From NCBI GenBank assembly GCA_963920525.1, contig OY986435.1:266105299-266169298 (forward strand): a DNA stretch of 64,000 nucleotides, read 5' to 3'. The notes beneath the pieces are model-generated. The model searched no databases. It worked only from the letters and a program-made list of their open reading frames with translations, and was not told where the DNA came from. Positions 59,840 to 64,000 of the stretch are shown here, in pieces; the stretch's first letter is position 1, and every line of letters starts with the position of its first letter. The translations under genes and the position numbers were made by a program. Origin of the DNA: Dichetophora obliterata (taxonomy: Eukaryota; Arthropoda; Insecta; Diptera; Sciomyzidae).

Positions 59840-60540
59840 AGGGAGTGGGCAGAAATTTCCCTTTCACAAATTGCCCAAGTCAAAATTCACCCTCACAAAA
59901 TGGCCATTTTTAAAATTGCACTTTTTTTAAATTATCCTTTACAAAAAACCGCTTTACGAAATTATCCCTTTACAATTTCAAAATTAAATTTTTTTTGAAC
60001 GGGGAGTTTTGTTAGGATAAATTATTTGAAGGGGGAAGGACAATTTAAAAAAAAAGGAAAATTTAGTAAATTGCAATTTTGTCAAAAAAATTTTATATAC
60101 GATAAATTTCGACTTTCAACCCTATTCATAAAATATTATATTCCACTTTTAAAAGAGGGTTATTCCCTCCATCCCCTAGAGTTCTTATTGAAGGGTATTT
60201 TTTATGCTTTTCGAATAATGTTTTAAAAAGAACCCTTCAACGCAATTCGTGGCATAACGAAATTCTCTCTCACAAAATTGTCCATTTTGAAAATTCACCC
60301 TTTTCAAGATTTCACTTTTTTAAAATTATCCTTAAGAAAATTCCCCTTAACGAAATGATCCCTTTACCATTTGAATTAAAACTAAATTTTGAATTCTGTA
60401 AGAAGAAGTTATGTAAAAGGGAAAGTTTGTTAGTAAAAATTATGTGATGGGGGAATTTAGAGAAGAATAATCTTAAAAAAATGGGAAATTGTGTAAAAGG
60501 TTTAGTCAAAAAAATTTTGAATAAGAGCAATTTCAACCCA
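59840..60540. repeat. AT-rich dispersed repeat, two tandem-like units
   Basis: Phrases built from AAAATTATCCnTTAnnAAA, TTCCCnTTACGAAAT and ATTCACCCTTTTcAA recur in each unit. A second unit begins near 60255. Downstream in each is a block like AAAGAGGGTTATTCCCTCCA with AAGGGTATTTTTnATnCTTTTC. The same block occurs at 63290-63380. No ORF is conserved across copies, so this is a non-coding repeat family. Confidence 0.6.
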
Positions 60541-60567
60541 AATCCAATCCGAAATACAGCTAAAATC

Positions 60568-60642
60568 GTCGTAATTTGTAGTTTAGTGCAGAGTGCGCTA
60601 GACTATCAACATAGAGGTCCCTGGTTTGAATCCGGGCTCGGT
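60568..60642 (+). repeat. tRNA-like sequence (pseudogene or SINE head)
   Basis: The T arm is excellent: CCTGGTTTGAATCCGGG forms a 5-bp stem with a 7-base loop and a B-box-like TTTGAATCC. An A-box-like TAGTTTAGTGCAGAGTGCGC lies about 40 bases upstream. A plausible but poor anticodon arm (CTATCAACATAG) lies between. I cannot form a convincing acceptor stem, so a functional tRNA is unlikely. Confidence 0.45.
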
Positions 60643-62085
60643 CATGGTTCTTTTCACTTTCTTTGTTCTTTCCTAAATTTAAGAATTATGGAAAACTAAA
60701 AATCCACAAATTAATTGTGGAAAATGTGCGGTTAAAAGCAATTAAAAATTGTCTTTCACGGTTGTTTCGCCTAATCAATAATTCACGTATGGTTCCGATC
60801 AATTCCTCTATATAATGTTTCCCTTTCCTTTCAGGTCAAAAACCAAACCTTGTTTGTATAAGGCGAATGCCTTGGTTCTTTGATCTTTTTTTTTTTAAAA
60901 AAAAACCATGTATGTTTTTCAATTAAAGTTCAAGATTCTCTGAAAAATTCACGATTTTCTAGAGAAAAACTAAAAATTGTTTTTATTTTGTTTCTTTAGT
61001 TTAATCCTAATCGGTCAATCGGAAGGTGTGAAATCCACCCCAGCCTTGTTTAATTTTTTCTCTCATCGTAATTTTTCTGTTTTTTGCAAATGGAAAAGAA
61101 AATTTTCGATCAAACTATAATATTATCTCGCAATTTTTTTAAAATTTGTTGCAATTTTAAGGTGCTGCTGTAAATTCTACCTCAGTAAGATCATAAACGT
61201 AATTTTTTGGAGGTATGTGGAGTCAGGCGTTGGCATTGAATTTATTTTGAAGACATAATATTAGTTTAGATGGCTGGTGAAAAAATGGTGCAGTGGTGTA
61301 GTGGGAGGAAACGTTTACAGAGAGATTATTTCATAAGTTTTATTGTGCCACAGACGATGATATTTTCTTGGTAATGAGAAATTCTGTTGAGCAATAGTGG
61401 TGCTCAGCTTTCGTTAGCCGCCCGAGTTGACATGAAAAATACTTTAGCTTGTGGTGTCAGGTCGTTCATTACCCATGTTCACTTGCCAAGATAGTACCCA
61501 ACGACTTTGATGGATCTGTTATGGAAAACACGTGGTCCACACAGAGCCAAAGCAACCTAATAGAAACGAAAAAATAAATAAGATTTCTTTATGGCTTCAT
61601 CCAAAAAACAGTCTTATTAAAACCATAGAGAAAAATCTCCTTAAAACCTTGTCATTTTTGATTAGTAAAATCACACATTAACTTGTTGTTTTTTATAAGA
61701 AATTTTTTAAAACTAAAAGTAAGTCTTATTAAAAATATGTGATTTTCTTATTAATTTTGATAGTTATCTTCTTGATACTTAATTAGATTTGAGTGATTTA
61801 ATAAGACTTCTTTTTTGAATTTAATAAGGAAATCTTATTGATTTGATAAGAATTATTTTTGAAATCGAATAAGTGAAGCTTTTTTAAACAAAACTTATTC
61901 TTATTAAACTTTTACCTGAAAACAAACATACTTTTAATTGCCTATAAATTTAAGGAAAAATACATTTTTAAAGATTTTATTAGAATTTATTAAGTAATTT
62001 TATAGGAATATATAAAAATATAACTTAAAGCCCTTCAAAAAAGAAAATTATACATTCATTTCCAGTATTAACACAATACTATTAA
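60643..62085. other. gene-free; AATAAG-rich segment at 61.6-61.9 kb
   Basis: No gene recognised. 61615-61915 contains many TTATTAAA/AATAAG(A/T)CTT words in both orientations. This looks like an old, internally repetitive non-autonomous element, but I cannot define ends. Confidence 0.35.
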
Positions 62086-62630
62086 CCTTCCAACGCTTTT
62101 AGTGTCAATTTGAGACTATTTTTTAAAAGAATATCTTTCTTATTTCTGCTCAAATCTACTTGGGATATTGGCTCAGTGTAAAAATATTTTGAAGCTGTAC
62201 AAAAAATTTCCCTCAAACGACGTTCAGTGTCAAATTGACACTAAGCTAAGAATAGAACACAAATAAAAAATAAAAACTATACCTGTAAATTTTCTTTCTT
62301 TCTGTATAAATCAAGTGCAAATTTTCACAGCACACGATGTGGTAATTTCGATTCCCATGTTTGTCCAATTCATCTTTTTACCCTATGCTCAAAATGTGCT
62401 CAAACTTAGTGTAGTTAGTGAATAACAATCAAATTTATATTTTTAACATTTTATGGATTATTTTAGTTTTATGGTTATTATGTGGCAAACAAATCTGGAA
62501 CATTCCTTTGTATTTTTTTATGAAATAAATATTTTAATTTAATATATAAACCGAAAAAATTGGGCTTTCAGTGGTATTTAACATAAATCTTTGGTTGTTA
62601 TGCATAGTGTCAAATTGACACTAAACGTCC
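62086..62630. repeat. TTAA-flanked element with GTCAATTTGACAC palindromes
   Basis: 545 bp between TTAA at 62082-62085 and TTAA at 62631-62634. ACGCTTTTAGTGTCAATTTG on the left pairs with ACGTTTAGTGTCAATTTG on the right (other strand). Another copy, AGTGTCAAATTGACACT, sits near 62228. A TTAA target is typical of piggyBac and Kolobok, but the very ends do not match well, so this is tentative. Confidence 0.4.
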
Positions 62631-62989
62631 TTAACGTTGCAAAAAATCAAATGCGTTTGAAGCATTGGTTTCAGTTTTATGTCAGAAAGTCCATTAAGTT
62701 TCTGCTATCTTTAGCAGTAAGGAATTTGTAAAGGTCCAGAAAGAACCCAGTGGATGTGCCGGTATCCTGTGCACGACCCTTCGTACCCATCTCCAGTAGA
62801 ACCCTAAGAATTCCAGATTGATGGGCACTGAGCATCACTTACTCTCGTTATGTTCTAGTAGTTGTTCATTAGGTGAAAGTTGATTTCACTCTGCATAACA
62901 TTGGAGAGCGTAAAGCATTGCGTAAATGATCGGTAGCAAGCATATATTTGGGCGCTTTAAGGGCCATTTTAGGTGTTAAATCCCCAGGT

Positions 62990-63450
62990 GTTAAATCCTC
63001 ATGACCCTTTTAATTAATTTTAAAATTATCCTTTACAAAATTCCCATTTTTGAAAATGTTCCTTTGTAATTTCAATTAAAAGGTTTATTTTCCCTTTCTT
63101 GTTTATTTTGTAAGGGTCAAAAAAATGTGTAGGGAGAATTTTGTAAGGGAAAATTGTGTGAAGAGGAAATTTTGGGAGGGACAAATTTCAAAAAAGGAAA
63201 GTTTTTTCAAAGAAATTTTGTCAAAGAAATCTAGAATACGGTCAATTGCGACTCCAACCCTTTTCTTAAAATATTATAATCCTTTCATATTTAAAGAGGG
63301 TTATTCCCTTCATTCTTCCATCCCTCCAGAGCTCTTATATAAGGGTCTTTTTAATCCTTTTCGAATTTTTTTAAAAAATAACTAATTTCCCCTGACGAAA
63401 CTCTCTCACGAAATAATCCATTTTTCAAATTCACTCCTTTAAACATCTCA
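62990..63450. repeat. AT-rich dispersed repeat, third unit
   Basis: It shares with 59840-60540 the ordered phrases AAAATTATCCTTTACAAAAT, AATTTCAATTAAA, TTGTGTGAAGnGGAAATTT, AAAGAGGGTTATTCCCT and AAGGGTCTTTTTAATCCTTTTC. The plus-strand ORF at 63125-63385 runs along it but is not conserved in the other units. Confidence 0.6.
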
Positions 63451-63609
63451 CTCTTTCGTACAGTTTCTTTTCCTACACTTTTAGAATCAATAAATAACTG
63501 TCCAAAACCTACAAGTGTTCATTTACCTCCTTCTATGAAAAAAAAATCAGGAACATCACCGTGTCTTCCGAGCTCTGCATGAGATAATGGCATTAAACAT
63601 AGTTTTATT

Positions 63610-63746
63610 GGCCCATTATCATAGTCAAAATAAAGTCGACTTTAAATTTAGTGCATGCTTTTTGACAACATATTATATTAAAAAACTGTCAAAAATGCTT
63701 ATACTAAATTTAGAGTCGACTTTTATTTTGACTATGATAATGGACC
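63610..63746. repeat. MITE with ATT duplication, 137 bp
   Basis: The left end is GGCCCATTATCATAGTCAAA and the right end on the other strand is GGTCCATTATCATAGTCAAA. Both continue ATAAAGTCGACT, giving arms of about 43 bp. It is flanked by ATT (63607-63609 and 63747-63749). This fits PIF/Harbinger-type ends. Confidence 0.8.
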
Positions 63747-63784
63747 ATTGTTTTTCGAAAATTCTCCTTTATAATTAATAGTTT

Positions 63785-64000
63785 TGAGATGCGTTCGTAT
63801 CATTTGTCGAAAATCGTTGTTCATAGAGTTTGTCCTTGGTGTGTGTCCATTGGGTGCTAAATCGGGACTGTATGGTGGATGATCCATTAATTCGATGTTT
63901 TGAGTGCTCAAAAACGCCTTTGTTTCAGCTGATGTGTGGGAGCTCGCAGTGTCTTGATGAATAATGATTCCTTGGCGCTTGTTTGATTTTCCTTATTTCA
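63785..64000 (-). pseudogene. mariner-type transposase fragment, cut by window edge
   Basis: The minus strand from 64000 reads GIIIHQDTASSHTSAETKAF and then LSTQNIELMDHPPYSPDLAP. These are the second catalytic Asp region (HQD) and the third (SPDLAP) of mariner (DD34D) transposases. Right after SPDLAPN the frame breaks and a short deletion removes the expected Phe-rich block. KDKLYEQRFSTND continues in another frame. This is an inactive copy. Its N-terminal part would lie beyond the right edge. Confidence 0.8.

Noticed and set aside
60568..60642. Functional tRNA gene
   Set aside because: The T arm is good but no acceptor stem pairs and the anticodon arm is poor, so a tRNA-like pseudogene or SINE head is more likely.
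63125..63385. 86-residue lysine-rich ORF as a gene
   Set aside because: It lies in an AT-rich repeat unit whose other copies (59.8-60.5 kb) do not keep the frame.
1..64000. LTR retrotransposon or endogenous retrovirus
   Set aside because: I saw no paired LTRs, no primer-binding site and no gag/protease/integrase motifs. All reverse-transcriptase remnants found are of non-LTR type.

Overview
This is insect DNA, most likely from a higher (cyclorrhaphan) fly with a large, transposon-rich genome. A tephritid is plausible, but I cannot fix the species. The window is strongly AT-rich. It carries only two clear host genes, and both have close Drosophila relatives. Nearly everything else that can be recognised is mobile DNA. 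No bacterial operon, CRISPR array, rRNA or convincing functional tRNA was seen.

Host genes. (1) 18709-21903, minus strand: one uninterrupted 1064-residue ORF for an Sp-family C2H2 zinc-finger factor (Q-rich activator, Btd box, three fingers), best matched to Drosophila Spps. (2) 27468-42018, plus strand: Golgi alpha-mannosidase II in ten exons. I reconstructed the exons by phase; they give 3384 nt including the stop, or 1127 residues, with the catalytic motifs intact. The two genes are head to head with about 5.6 kb between their start codons. The fourth mannosidase intron is about 9.4 kb and has become a transposon sink.

Layout. 1-10 kb: small inverted-repeat elements and an apparently intact Tc1-like transposon (7331-8962, 340-residue DD34E transposase) inserted inside an older MITE (7148-9116). 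10-18 kb: hAT-type MITEs with 8-bp target duplications, foldback elements and a tRNA-derived SINE. 18.7-22 kb: the Sp factor. 22-27.4 kb: a 500-bp foldback, a short MITE with AAT duplications, a 275-bp tandem duplication and a 1.1-kb CCCACCGG-ended element with remnant transposase exons. 27.5-42 kb: alpha-mannosidase II. Its intron 4 holds a minus-strand jockey/CR1-like LINE split by an RTE-like LINE and by a MITE with a 9-bp duplication. Next to these is a 3.1-kb DNA transposon whose three-exon gene can be reconstructed to 624 residues. Intron 5 holds a 0.9-kb hAT-type element rich in CACTA motifs. 43-57 kb: LINE remnants, a degenerate minisatellite, SINEs, a 3-kb element with inverted arms, two tandem near-perfect palindromes and nested MITEs. 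57.4-59.1 kb: GAGA tracts, CA and CAA-rich sequence, possibly the 5' region of an unseen gene. 59-64 kb: repeated AT-rich units, a tRNA-like sequence, MITEs and a mariner fragment at the window edge.

The most unusual item is the 3147-bp DNA transposon at 32821-35967. It has 22-bp perfect terminal inverted repeats and a spliced, still open transposase-like gene. From memory of its family, the expected acidic catalytic middle part appears to be missing although the reading frame is preserved. All splice sites and family names here come from reading the sequence, not from database searches.
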